The notes below the pieces were generated by a model. It was not told the origin of the DNA. It saw only the letters and a program-made list of their open reading frames with translations, and made no database searches. The position numbers and the translations under genes were made by a program. A stretch of DNA of 64,000 nt from Adiantum capillus-veneris (taxonomy: Eukaryota > Streptophyta > Polypodiopsida > Polypodiales > Pteridaceae), in contig CM043949.1 in assembly GCA_014529385.2 (NCBI GenBank), positions 107,364,054 to 107,428,053 on the forward strand, given 5' to 3'. Shown here in pieces: positions 19,940 through 31,672 of this stretch. How positions within the stretch are numbered: position 1 is the stretch's first letter; each line of letters begins with the position of its first letter.

Positions 19940-22303
19940 GTGAAGATGGCAGAAAGTTCAACTCAAGTCACGCAGATTGTTGGAGAGAAGCTGACCAGAG
20001 AGAACTACAGCATATGGTCTTACAAGATGGAGAACTTTATCATGGGCAAAGGTTTATGGGATTATATTACAGGTGAACAAGAGTGTCCCGAGGTTGGTTT
20101 GGAACCAAATAGAGAGAATGTTGAAGCACATAAAACATGGCAAGCAGGAGTAGAAGCTTATAAGAAGTGGATCGAGAATTCAAGGAAAGTGATGCATTGG
20201 ATTTCACTATGCATTAGTGACTTCTTTATACCACATGTGAAGAAGGCTCAATCTCTAAAGGAAGCATGGGAGATACTAGCAAGAATGAACAGCTCCAATA
20301 CAGAACCACGAAAAGTTCACTTGAAGCAAAGGTTACATTGTGTATGGCGAGGAAATAGATCCATATCAGATTATGTGACAGAGATAAAGCAAATACAGGA
20401 AGATCTTGCGAGCATTAATGTTGAAGTTCCAGATGATGACTTAGTTTCAGTGACATTGAATGGTTTGGGACCGGAATACAAGTCATTGGATACATCTATA
20501 TCTGTTCGAGGACACATGCCTGATTTTGAAGAGTTAGTAAACCTTTTTTTGCAAGAAGAGGTAAAGTTAGGCAAGTCAGGTCCTTCTACATCAAATAACA
20601 ATTCCAGAGATCAGGTTTTTTACTCTAGAGGTCGTGGAAACAATAGAGGTGGAAGAGGAAACTATGGTCGTGGAAACAATGTTGGAAGAGGTCAATGGCA
20701 AAACCAACAAAGTCAAAGTTACAATGATTATAGCCAAAGAGGCAGGGGGAGAGCCCGAACTTTTGGACATGGAGGTGGACGATTTTTACATCCTCAAAGA
20801 GATGGTCATTGTAACAGATGTGGCATTTATGGTCACTTTGAAAGAGAATGTTACACAAGGCTAAATCAAAATCGTGATTGTGGTGGAAGAGGCCAAGGTT
20901 ATGGTAGACATGGAGGAAACTTTGTTGGATACAATCCTCATGATCAAAATATATATGTCAATAGGTCGAGTGGACATTTATTTCCTATGGAGCATGTTGT
21001 TGGAAGCATGGTGGAGCCACATCATACAGATGATTGGTATTTAGATAGTGGTGCCACAAATCATATGACATATCATGGTGAATGGTTTGACAGAAAAGAG
21101 AAGTTAGAAGAGGATGAGTTTGTCGCTACAGGTGATGATACTATGCATCGGATTACACATGTTGGTTCAGTTCCATTGCTAGAAAAAGACGGGACATACA
21201 ACACATTGGGAGATGTTCTATATGTGCCTTCAATCACAAAGAATTTAGCATCAGTTGGACAAATGACAGATCAAGCGTTGCAAGTCCGTTTTAATCGTTA
21301 TGGATGCTTCATAGAGGAGTTTCACAAAGGCAGACCAGGCAAGATATTGGCACGTGGAAGAAAGAAAGGTTGCTTGTTCTCATTGGAAGCTGGAGATCCA
21401 TGTTTACACAGTGGTATGTATGCAAACAAATCAGACACTCAAGATGATTGGGCAAATTTATGGCATAAGAGAATTGGTCATGTCAATTTTAGAAGACTAA
21501 AGCATATGCAATCAAATCAAATTGTACGTGGATTACCAAAGTTTGGCAGATTGAATTTTGATCATGTTTGTGAAGCTTGTCAATTTGGAAAGCAATCTCG
21601 TTTACCATTTCCAAAGAGGGGGAGAATTAGGAAAGTCCTTTGGAAATTGTTCATTCAGATATTTGGGGACCTTGTGATCATGCTACACCAAATGGTTGTC
21701 GATATTTTATCACATTCACAGATGATTACAGCAGAATGACATGGGTTTACTTTCTAAAGGCAAAGTCAGAGGCATTTGAGGTATTTTTGGAGTTCAAAGT
21801 TATGGTTGAGAAAGAGAATGGTTGTCAAATTAAATGCCTACGTACAGATGGAGGGGGAGAGTACATGTCACACAGTTTTGATGATTACTTACGTGAACAA
21901 GGCATAAGAAGACAGATTACTTGCAGATACACACCACAACAAAATGGAGTTGCTGAGAGAAAGAATAGAGTCATAGCAGAGATTGCAAGAGCCATGATGA
22001 ATGAGATGAATATGCCATTAACATATTGGGCTGAAGCAGTTCATACAGCAGTACACATTATGAATCGAACACCAACAGCTGCCATTCATGAAATTTCACC
22101 TTATGAGAGACTTTATGGGATCAAGCCAACAGTTTCCTACATGAAAGTTTTTGGATGTGTTTGCTATGTTCATGTGCCAAATGAAGCAAGAAAGAAGATG
22201 GAGCCAAAGGCAGTGAAGTGTATATTCTTGGGCTACCCAGTTGAAAAGAAAGGTTACAAGTGCTATGATCCTACGACAAGACAAGTTTATGTCAGTAGAG
22301 ATG
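19940..22303 (+). pseudogene. Copia element A gag-protease-integrase half
   Basis: Gag starts at 19940 (or the Met at 19946: MAESSTQVTQIVGEKL). UBN2 Gag spans residues about 5-200, followed by a Gly/Arg-rich RNA-binding stretch and the zinc knuckle CNRCGIYGHFEREC. Protease is marked by WYLDSGATNHM near 21030, pre-integrase by LWHKRIGHVNF and C..C, and integrase by IVHSDIWGP, TDGGGEY and TPQQNGVAERKNR. A single-base loss near 21635 shifts the frame. A's sequence ends after VYVSRDV at 22303. The continuation (FCEHEPWYKPK) is at 11757 on the minus strand. Confidence 0.9.
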
Positions 22304-22310
22304 TCACCAC
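22300..22310. other. right inversion breakpoint, A/B junction
   Basis: Plus-strand A (…CAGTAGAGATGTC) abuts minus-strand B (complement reads RGSLVV). A rejoined to 11757 reads through without loss; B lacks its pre-integrase segment, suggesting a few hundred bp were lost here. Confidence 0.7.
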
Positions 22311-23199
22311 CAAAGATCCCCTTGAGATCTTCCACCGTTTGTTTCCGAATGCAATGTTGTGACCTTCATCGTCCAATTGTCCTGTAGAGATCAAATTTTT
22401 GCGAAGAGAAGGAACATGCCTAACATCTTTAAGCTTCCATTCATTTCCGTTAGCAGTTTTGACAGAAACTGTACCTTTGCCGACAATCTCACAAGCTTCA
22501 TCATCTCCCAAGTATACATACCCAAGATTACCTTTGGTGTAGTCTTGGAAATGTTGCTTGTGTGGTGTTCTCCTTAAGCCTTCCTCTTGTTTCCACTGAT
22601 AGTGCAGCACTTGATGATTCTCCTGTGCTTCTCCTTCGCATTTCCTCGCTTAGGAGAACACCCACAACATCATCAAACTTAAGAGTATTTGTGCCAGAGA
22701 TAGAATTACTTACAGCCATCACAAGGCTGTCCCAACTATCCGGTAGAGATGATAGTATAAGGAGAGCTCGCACTTCGTCATCGAAATTGATTTTCACTGA
22801 TCGAAGTTGACTTATGTTTGTGTTAAAGTCATTTAGGTGTTCTGCAACTGAACCATCCTCTGCCATCTTTAGATTGAACAAGCGCTTCATAAGAAATACC
22901 TTATTGGATGCCGATGGTTTCTCGTAGAAGTCGTCAAGTGACTTCATCAAGTCCTCCGTGGTCGTCATCTCCGAAACATTGAAGGCCACCGTTGACGCCA
23001 AGCATAACCGGATTGTTCCCATTGCCTTTCGATCAAGGACAATCCATGCTTCATCTGCCATTGTTGCAGGCTTCTTCGCAAGACCTCCTAGTGGCAAATA
23101 GAGGTCCTTCTGGTAGAGATAGTCTTCAATCTACATCTTCCAATGTTGGTAGTTTTTGCCGTTGAACTTCTCAATCTTGAGCTTCCCTTCCTCCGCCAT
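22306..23199 (-). pseudogene. Copia element B gag and protease N-part
   Basis: Start at 23199 (MAEEGKLKIEKFNGKNYQHW). A TAG follows shortly (near 23133), then a long UBN2 Gag (DEAWIVLDRKAMGTIRLCL, FLMKRLFNLKMAEDGSVAEH, SLPDSWDSLVMAV). Next comes a degraded stretch where the zinc knuckle should be, then protease text GYVYLGDDEACEIVGKGT, VRHVPSLRKNLISTGQL and WKISRGSLVV, where it stops at the breakpoint. The 3' half of the same element is at 11757-14310. Confidence 0.9.
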
Positions 23200-23258
23200 A
23201 ACTCCCACTCAATTCAAGGAATCCTTTCCTTGAGATAATTTAGCTACGAGCAAACCTT

Positions 23259-23270
23259 GCTCTGATACCA
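23259..23270 (-). promoter_or_regulatory. primer binding site of Copia element B
   Basis: GCTCTGATACCA, the complement of TGGTATCAGAGC, two bases from the LTR edge at 23273. It identifies this LTR as the 5' LTR and sets the minus-strand orientation. Confidence 0.95.
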
Positions 23271-23272
23271 GT

Positions 23273-24065
23273 TGTTAGGAAAGAAGACGTAGCTAAATAG
23301 ATAATTGAGTAGATTACTTAATGGAGAGAGACAGATTTATAGACACGAGATTATAGAGTAGAGAGAGAGAGAGAGAGAGAGTACACACAATATACGTGGT
23401 TCACCCAATGTGGGCTACGTCCACGGGAAAGCAGCCACTCAATGGCTTTAGTACTTCAAAACAAGAAGTAGTTTACAAAGGGATTATACCCTTAATGGAG
23501 CTCCCACCTTGCTTCACTCTCACCACCTCACACTCGCCTTGTTGCATCAACTTCACACTATAAAATGTGTGTAGAAATGGCCTCCTTTTATAGGCCAAAA
23601 GGGTTGCCCTCTCTTATGAGAGACAGCCATGTGTAGCCGCCCTTGTGCGAATAAGTCCAAATTGGACCCTCCAATCCGCCCATGTGTGGCGCCCTTGAGA
23701 AGACAAGTCTGCTTTTGAATTCGGCCACCGGCCATTGACTTCCGACCACCGGCCACCGGCCATTGACTTCCGACCACCGACCATCGGCCATTGACTACCG
23801 GCCACCGGCCAACCGACCGGTTGTTTTCCGACCGCCGTTCGGCCATAATATTCCGGCGAAAAAGAATATTCCGGCGAAAAAAAGTCTCGGGGGCCTCCGC
23901 CCCCGAGGCCTTTAAAGTTGCCCCTGATTCTTGTCCGTGAAAATTTTGGTTTCCAGTGAGTGATTTTCCTTCACACACGATGGCTTCTCCTCATAACGGG
24001 GGCCTTACAAATGTGCACTTTTACCACAGAAAATTACAAGGGTAAATCAGGCTCCATACTTAACA
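23273..24065 (-). mobile_element. Copia element B, 5' LTR (minus strand)
   Basis: 793 bp, the inverse of 14311-15067. It is longer through a (GA)n tract at about 23362-23381, extra GGCCACCGGCC minisatellite units and a short GC insertion near 23890. It is flanked outside by GCCAG (24066-24070), the complement of CTGGC. Confidence 0.95.
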
Positions 24066-24100
24066 GCCAGCTCTCGTTCACCGCATCACGCCTAGGGGGA

Positions 24101-24247
24101 TTTTTTACCATATACATGTGGTAGAGATGTGTATGAACACACATCTCTACCACATGTATTTTTTTACCTCGTTGGTCCTAAGTGTGTATGAACACACTTA
24201 GGACCAACGAGGCATTTTTTTTCCTCACTAGGAGGTTTTTTTCCTCT
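24101..24247 (+). mobile_element. Copia element D, truncated 3' LTR with twin palindromes
   Basis: TTACCATATACATGTGGTAG through TCCTCACTAGGAGG matches the first part of D's 5' LTR (716-795), preceded by a purine-rich CTAGGGGGA. Relative to 716-795 it has about 54 extra bp that create two hairpins: arms 24112-24132/24139-24159 and 24167-24187/24192-24212. Similarity ends near 24247. Confidence 0.7.
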
Positions 24248-24390
24248 CGCAATAGAGCCACGCCTAGTTTCCAATCCTTTGTGTTCCTTGTGAGGAAAAC
24301 ACCAATGTCAAAGTCTACTTAGAAAGTGGCCCTGGCCCTACCCAAAGAAAACAAGATGAAGACTAGAAACAAGGCTCTCTAATCAAATTA

Positions 24391-25470
24391 TTGGAGTCAA
24401 AACCTTGGCATGTAGCAACTTTCATTGTAAGGAGAACCCTCCAAACATTTAAGAAACTCCCATTGGGGAGCTTCTTTAAGGTACTTCAAGCCAAGAATCC
24501 AATGGACCTGAATACCTCAATGTTGACCACTTCTAGATTGACCTTTGTGGATGAGGAAAACAATGGAAACGAAGGTGCTCCTCTAGGCAATATGAAGGAG
24601 GGTAATGGAAGGGAGTTTGCGACAAAAGGATCTCCAAAAATGGAGGAGTTTGTTCCATGTTCTCAATAGTAGACGGACATAATATTCAATCTTGGAATGT
24701 GAAGGGCATCAAATAAGTACAAAAAGCGCTCTATTTTGGGAAGAGGTGCAAAAAGCATCTACAAATTGTTGGGTAATCTGGGAACACCACCTTGACACAT
24801 CTACTTGCAAGAAGCAAGTGATAAGGAGAATATTGGTGTTCTATGGAGTTGGACCACTCGGTTTTAGTGGGTTTCTCTCCATTTTTTAGAGAGGTTTGGA
24901 ACTATAAGTGGTGCCTAACCATGCATTGGGGAGAATCTTGCGCGTAAGAGTTAAGTGGGCAGGCTGGTTTCTTACCATTATGAACATATATTTTCCTTGC
25001 AATGCCAAGGGAAGTGCCAAACTTTGGGTGGATATGAGGGATCTACCTCTGGAAGGAGATAGGCACATCATAGGAGATTTCAATACGTTCAACTAGGCTA
25101 TTAGCCTACTAGCAATTTTGGAAAAATTGAAATGCATGCTTTATGTGAGAAATGTCTTTGATTGACCTATGGTTTGTGGAGCAGCACACTAGGTTACATT
25201 ACACAAGCCTCCAGTATGCCAACATAGCTTCTTGTCTCGATAGGTGCGATGTCTCGCATCAAGCGGATTGGCTTCCCCCCTATGTGGTGTTGAGTGTCGA
25301 TACCTCCCAGAGTATGTCAAACCACTTACCTCTTAAGCTTCACATAGCAAGGACTAATGAGATGGTTGATTTTTGGAAGGGGAGAAGAAGAAACTGGTCT
25401 CCATGGAGCATCTCTTTAAGGACCCACTTTTCAAGTTCATCGCTAAGACAGCACTACACAAACTAAACAA
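24391..25470 (+). pseudogene. LINE fragment: ORF1-like tail and AP-endonuclease
   Basis: Text near 24695 (SWNVKGI) matches the start of the LINE endonuclease. INIYFP-like text and IIGDFNT (GDFN motif) lie at about 24980-25090, and SNHLPL (family SDHLPL) near 25320. These are the ordered landmarks of an APE-type endonuclease domain, which nicks target DNA. A frame at 24391-24669 upstream may be the end of ORF1. Several stops occur and no reverse transcriptase follows directly, so it is a dead, truncated fragment. Confidence 0.65.
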
Positions 25471-25627
25471 TGATGTGAAAGTAGCAGACCCTCGTGCTTG
25501 TCCCTCCCTAGTGTATAACATCTAGTCAACCATAAAAATGGCAGGGCCTAAAGTGAAAAAAAAACTCAAGATGCCAAAAATAAGGAGCTATATGCATTTT
25601 TGATTCATTAAAAATGCAAATAACTCT

Positions 25628-26858
25628 TCAAGATTTTAGGTGCCAAAGACAATAACCCATCTTTCTATCTACACCATAGCCAATGAAGATGCATTTGTGT
25701 GACTTGGGATCCAGCTTCTTTTTAATCTCTTTAGGCACATGTGCGAATGCTTCACACCCAAACACACATAATTTGTCATAATTAGGCTTCTTGCATGTCC
25801 ACAACTCGTATGGAATCTTGTAGTTCAATGGTGTACTAGGTGACCTATTGATTATATGCACCAATGTCATAAGAGCCTCTCTCCAAAACTCTAGAGGTAA
25901 GTTTTTTGTAGATAGCATGGTGTAGTTCCATAATGTATCAAGCGACCTATTGATTATATGCACCACTCTCATAACAGCCTCCCCAAAACTTTGGAGGTAA
26001 GTTTACCATAGATAGCATGGAAGCGGCTCTCTCCTAAAGAGTCCTATTCATACGCTCAACAACTCCATCTTGAGCAGGTGTGTACGGTGTGATAAATTGT
26101 CTTATAATGCCTCATTTTCTATAAAATTCCTTGAACTCATTGGAGACGTACTCTTCTCCATTGTCAGTGTGCAAAGCCTTCAACTCCTTGCATGACTGGT
26201 TCTCAACCATAGCTAGGAACTTCTGGAAGACACTAAAGACTTCGCCTTTCCTTTTCAAGAGGTAGACCCATACCTTTCGAGTAGAGTCGTCTATGAAAGG
26301 AGATTGACGTCAAATCTCTTTTGTAAGCAAAGCACTAGTAACATCACTGAAAAGGGCTAGAGTTACTAATGGCAGTGTTGAAAGTATCCCATGATGACAG
26401 CAAAGAGCATAACAAGAAAATGGCTTTCATTTCATCATCAAAATTAAGCTCTTTAGAAATCAACTGTGTGAAAAAACTATTGAACTTTCTCAAATGCAAA
26501 CCGACACTCTTACCCTCCTTCATATTCAAATGAATAACTTCTTCATCAAAAATACTTTGGTTGAGGCACTCTTGCCATCCCATGTTGAGCACAATGACTC
26601 CCATAATTTCTTTGCAATAGTCTTACCCACAATCATAAAGAAAATTGACTTGCCAAGGCGCAGGCAAATGGTCTCCATACCATGAGCATGAGCATCAAGC
26701 TCTTCCCACTGATCATCAATGTAAACACACTCTTTCAATGTCATTGCAAGGTCCTTATTGACCAAGACATCAAGCATACGTTGCTTCCTTATCGTGAAGT
26801 TTGTGTCATCAAACTTCTTAATATAATAGTACTTTTCTTTCTCAGAAGTTCCAGCCAT
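25628..26858 (-). pseudogene. Copia element E fragment: gag joined to integrase
   Basis: Minus-strand Gag starts at 26858 (MAGTSEKEKYYYIKKFDDTN) with LWESLCSTWDGKSASTKVFL. At about 26335 it passes directly into integrase text (STRKVWVYLLKR), through GVVERMNRTL-like text to LCVFGCEAFAHVPKEIKKKL and KCIFIGYG near 25660. Protease and pre-integrase are deleted. A segment of about 100 bp with HIINRS is duplicated in tandem (around 25840-25910 and 25935-26010). No LTR was recognised. Confidence 0.8.
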
Positions 26859-27289
26859 GACTCGCAAGAGCAAATGCAAGAGACTGAGACAATAAATTTA
26901 TGATGAAATTTCAGTAAACATTTTGGTAGAGTCTCCTCTATGTAGGGATAAAATCTCCGCTATGTCAGCAAAATCATTGCAATGTCAGTGCAAAAGAGTG
27001 CTATAGCCAAACTAGAGGATTCATGGGGGGAAGTCCGACAAAGTTTCCTCTATATGAAGATCAAAATCTCAAGAAAAATTGAGCCAAGAACAATGGATAA
27101 ACAGTGCTAACTAGGCAAAATTGCTCAAAGAAACTGTTGAATGACTACCAACTTGGTGTCAAAGCAGCTATACCCGTCTATACATGTCCTATGGTGAGGC
27201 CATGAATGGGAATCTCCAACAACTAAGTCCACCTGACACTAGGTAACCTAGCCCCCAGCGCTCGGCTTCAAAAAAAATCACGCAAGGAC

Positions 27290-28010
27290 CCTCACAATAT
27301 GCTATGCAGAACGACTAGCCACAATCTTAAAAAGGGCTATGTCTCTCTCACCCATAGGAAAAATTGTGTGTCCTGGCACCAATCATCATCCTTTAACATG
27401 AGCATATCAAAGAACTCCATGTCTGTCATCTATGTATGTGTCTCTAGGGATCATACCTGCTCTACCTCTGCTTGCACAAACTCTGACAACACCTGTTGTG
27501 TCTCACTGGAGCATTGTCGCTCTACCTCTGTCTCTACAGAGTCTATTGGCATGTCCTGCACAACTAAATGCTCTGTCTTGTGAGCATGGTGGAGCTCACC
27601 TGCAAAAGAGACAAGTCTCGTCTCTTGCTCAAAGCATGTCAACAACAAAACCAAGACTACGTCATCTCGAACCTCAGACACATGCATAGGATATACCAAG
27701 CCACTATGGCCTCCTCTGGCAATCACTAGTGAACCACAATGCATCTAAAAATACTACTCTGTAAGTAATACTTGACAAACAAAGTCTGCTAATTGTCTAA
27801 CATAGATCAAGCTTTGTCTCAGCTGAGGAAAATAGCGCATATGTCGTAGCGTGTATGATGCACCACTGGGAAAAGACAAACAAACGTCTCCTACACCCTC
27901 TATGTCAAACGCCGTGTAGACAACCAAAACTCCCACTATAGAGAAGGTGCTAAACTAGTCACGATGTGATGTGACATGGGAAAACTCCATCCCCATCTAG
28001 CAACCAACGA
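27290..28010 (-). pseudogene. Copia element F protease/pre-integrase fragment
   Basis: Minus-strand text WLLDGDGVFPCHITS (a damaged D-S-G-A active site, near 28000) leads to GVGDVCLSFPSGASYTLRHM and FPQLRQSLIYVRQL, then GSLVIARGGHSGLVYPMHVS at about 27735-27670. This is the protease to pre-integrase arrangement of a plant Copia. Downstream text to 27290 is degenerate. A possible Gag end of this kind is at 33794-34260 on the same strand. Confidence 0.65.
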
Positions 28011-28049
28011 GTTTTACCAAACACCGAGCAAGATTTTTCGAGCAAAGAA

Positions 28050-28819
28050 AAAATCGAGCCATTATGAAATAAATTATGCAAAAAGAGAAACATAAAATTG
28101 CACACCAAAAATGCATAGCAATGTGATAAAATGCATATAAATGAATATTGATAGTATAGAGGACCATGAGGCACAACATTGATGAGCTTGGAAGACTCTA
28201 TCTACATATGAGGTGACAAGGTCTCTCCTATAAGGCCACCCCAAAAACTGCACTATCGTGGGCTACTTTGAGGTCATATATTGTTAAAACAACATGTAGT
28301 AAATGTTCAATGCACGAATGTGCAGTACGCTTTATAGATGCCAAGATAGATAGAGAGGTAGAGCTATTGTGTGAAACCTATAAGCTGGTGAATATAAAGA
28401 ATCCTTTGATGTTGACTTGCACACCTCATGATATTGATCAATATTGAATCAATGACTATGAAAAAAATGTTTTGAGTGTGAGTGAGATACATCAGTGCTT
28501 CTTAGATAAAGCTCAAATGGTGATATTCTCATGCCATTACTTTCATTGCCTACTTTGTGTGATTAAGTGGCCCTACTGCCAAAATCTTTTGAAGATGCCC
28601 ATAGGAGATACAAGGAAGCAAAGGTGCACAAGGACAGTCTCACAGGCTGTCAAGAGTAGAAGGGATGCACCTGGCTAAGATGCTTGTCAATGAGAGCACC
28701 ATTGCTAGGCCAAGATAGTGAGAGATGAGAATAGAAATCTTATGCGATTCCAATGATGAAATCTAAATATGAGCTTGTATGTGTGAGTAGTTAATACACA
28801 TTTTGAATAAAAATAGAGA

Positions 28820-28824
<5 letters not shown>
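28050..28824. other. no gene recognised
   Basis: AT-rich, stop-rich sequence without family motifs. An open frame at 28472-28678 shows no recognisable domain. Confidence 0.4.

Positions 28825-28876
<52 letters not shown>
28825..28876. repeat. (CT)26 microsatellite
   Basis: 52 bp of pure CT. The region to 29839 that follows has no recognisable gene. Confidence 0.95.
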
Positions 28877-28878
<2 letters not shown>

Positions 28879-29838
28879 CCGATTACATTTTGTGCACAAA
28901 TAAAGATGAAAAAGGCATGAGGGAGGGAGGTTAAGACCTGCTTGGCTATCTCCAATAGAACGATCACCACTAATTGTCACTTGCACTTGTGAGGGAAGAG
29001 ATTATGAGACGCATAGAGGAGCGAAGAGGGGTTGTGTTGGGCATATCATGGTGCAAGGTGGCACTTGTCTTGAAGAGAGTTTCCAAATGGAAAGCTATTG
29101 TGGAAAGACGGTACAAGAAATTGGTGCTATATTGGGGATTGTTGCATCCTTAGAAGGGGGATCTCACGATGACACAAAATGACTTTTATTAGTCTAGTGC
29201 TAGTAGGCATGTTTAATATTTTTTGAGTGGCTTGATTAACGGGAATCACTATGAGATTTGGTTTGGTGATAGTTTTTGAAGCGAAAATGGAAGTCGGGTT
29301 GGGGAACAGAACGCACATGTGGAGGACAATAAGAGAAACGTAGAGAGAGCGATAGAAAGAGATATGCTAGGTGTGAGGGTGGACGCAAAGACATGGAGAA
29401 GAATCTGCATTGGATGGTGGAATAGATGTGTGCAACAATAGGGTAGTGCTATCGACATGTGAAACCTACAATTATAGAAGGAAGTAGATTTCCTTCTAGT
29501 GTCTTAATCGGAAAAGGTAGGAAACTTCTAGACATAAGTTAATTAAGCTCATCCCAAAATCTTGCGTTCTGAAAACATAAACGGTCAGACGAGGCGCAAT
29601 TTTCAATTATTTGGCCCGGAATAACTGAGCGCTTATGTGGTCATGCGTCCAAAACTAAGCCTCGTCAGTGTTACCAAGCCTACCCTTTTGTAATTATGCC
29701 AAAATCGATCGGGGAGCAATTAAAAGCTCACTCCAACAGGTCTTGTGAGGCGCCCTATGATTCGCTAGCTGCCTTCATGTGCGATGCCAGGTGCAGACTG
29801 CCGTAGTTGCAAATACAGTTTTTGTGTGGCAGCTCGTG

Positions 29839-29839
<1 letters not shown>

Positions 29840-29904
<65 letters not shown>
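29840..29904. repeat. (CT)32 microsatellite
   Basis: 65 bp of pure CT. It is followed by CCGCCTAGG-type GC-rich text, as also beside the tract at 31015-31046, which ends TCCGCCTTGG. Confidence 0.95.
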
Positions 29905-29906
<2 letters not shown>

Positions 29907-30121
29907 CCTAGGAAAACGGCTCGTGTCTCGCCTTGGACCTCCAAGTGGCAGCAACAATGGTGCATGTATCCTCGTGTGATCATTTCGCCAAGCTGAGTAG
30001 GCGCCTTTAGATCAAAATTTTACATAGTAGGCACAGTTTCTAGTTACAGATAATTATGCATGGTGTGATCATGCTCCTAAATTTTTAAAATCAAGAGGGT
30101 GGACACACACACGCACACACA

Positions 30122-30635
30122 ATGGCGCCTAATTTGGTAGACCCTCTTTCCCCCAGGGGGCGCAGATGCTGTTGTTTTTCGTTGCCTCGTGTAGCGTGCG
30201 CACATGCACGCCTCAGCGCTCTCCGAGCGTTCGAAAAGTGCACAAGGCCCACCTCATGCAGAGAAATCGGCGCCGTTCATGAGCTTGTTAGGAGCCTTTT
30301 CAGCGTGTCAGAGCCTGTCAGTCAATCACAAGCATTCCCGCGTCACCAACGGTGCTCATCGGCTACAAACGGCAGTGAAGGGGGCAGTGACGTTCCGATA
30401 GAGCCGGTGGCTCAACGGTGGGAATCCTACAGATGGCAGCTGCTTCTTCGTCATCCGCCATGCTACTAGTGCCTCGAATGTGGGCGGTTCGACTCGACAA
30501 TATCTTGATCGCCTACACATACTCGTTTCTTGATCCCCACTTCGTTTCTAAGTGTTTTCATTTTCTGCAGACTACACGACGTCCACCAGGCCCGTGCACA
30601 AAGAAAGTGTCAGGCCTCTAAGAGGTAGAAGAGAA

Positions 30636-30678
<43 letters not shown>

Positions 30679-30990
30679 CAATTTACGAGACAGCTTCCAT
30701 CTCTCTCTTTCTTTCGATACGATTTCATCGAGTCCATCTCCCTCCCTCTCTCTCTCCCTCTCCCTCCCCCTAGCGATGATTCGGGTCTTGCTCCTGCAGT
30801 GCATGAGCCTCCAGACCGATTATCTTCATTACTACCAACAGCTGGCTGGGACGTATCCCCTTCTGATCGGTCCTTCGCTATGTCCACCTCATCCGTGATC
30901 TTCGCCAGCAGACGCCCCTCTCAGACCTATATCTCCCTGCATTTTCAGCACAGCTTTAGGTTCAACAATACCTCACTATGGGTTTGCCCA
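30122..30990. other. GC-rich stretch with open frames, function unknown
   Basis: A plus-strand frame 30122-30469 and shorter ones to 30990 have no recognisable domain. A (CT)17 tract lies at 30641-30675 and CT-rich text at 30740-30770. Composition differs from the AT-rich neighbours, so a host-gene fragment or transposon cargo is possible, but I cannot support either. Confidence 0.3.
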
Positions 30991-31012
30991 GGCGGACCTA
31001 GGCGGGTGGTTG

Positions 31013-31048
<36 letters not shown>

Positions 31049-31142
31049 CCTTGGCTAGGTGTACTGAGCCTAAGCTGAAGGTAACATAAAACCCCCCGAA
31101 ATCAGCACGCGGCACCGCGTGCTGTTTTGAGGGACTTGATGC

Positions 31143-31147
<5 letters not shown>

Positions 31148-31180
<33 letters not shown>

Positions 31181-31232
31181 AAAACATTTCCCCTCTTAAA
31201 CGACGCAACAAGCAATGGAGACGAGGGGTACG
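31148..31232. repeat. (GA)n plus TTAAAAC...GAGGGG unit, copy 1
   Basis: (GA)15 followed by TTAAAAC, TCCCCTCT, CAATGGAGAC recurs at 32211-32285, and GTGGGTC...TTAAGAAGG recurs at about 31570-31600 and 32297-32330. So a segment was duplicated directly around the fold-back element, and copy 1 later received the 155-bp hairpin. Confidence 0.6.
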
Positions 31233-31340
31233 CGTGCAAACCCAAGAAGAAGGCAGTGTTGAGACGACTGTGAAAGAGGGCTTATCCACAAGAAGTTTTG
31301 AACAAATTCTCACAATAATTCTCACATTGTGACTTACCTC

Positions 31341-31495
31341 AACATCATGAGCTTCTGTGAGGGAGGCATCGCATGCCTAGCTAGGTACGATTGGGGGCAA
31401 GGGACCGCCAGGCCGGTGGGGGGGCCGGTGGTCCCCTGCCCCCAATCTTACCTAGCTAGGCATGAGGTGCCTCTCGAGCAGAAGCTCATGATGTT
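31341..31495. repeat. 155-bp near-perfect hairpin
   Basis: AACATCATGAGCTTCTG at 31341 pairs with CAGAAGCTCATGATGTT ending 31495. Inside, GCCTAGCTAGGTA.GATTGGGGGCA pairs with TGCCCCCAATC.TACCTAGCTAGGC, and GGACC/GGTCC lie next to the loop near 31416-31422. Arms are about 73 bp with a few bulges. It could be a small MITE or a small-RNA precursor; sequence alone does not decide. Confidence 0.75.
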
Positions 31496-31672
31496 ATCCA
31501 TTGTATGAAAAACACTGGAAAAGACTCCGTTTTCCTACATGAGAAAATTTCTAAATCTTCTTGTGATCCCTGTGGGTCGTGTGGTATGCGACCTTAAGAA
31601 GGTTTGTTAGATTTAAAAGCCCCTCAAAACAGCACGCGGCGCCGCGTGCTGATTTTTGGGGGTTTTATGTTT

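Noticed and set aside
30122-30469. Host gene in the GC-rich frame
   Set aside because: No domain, no splice structure and no codon bias visible by eye; kept only as unassigned sequence.
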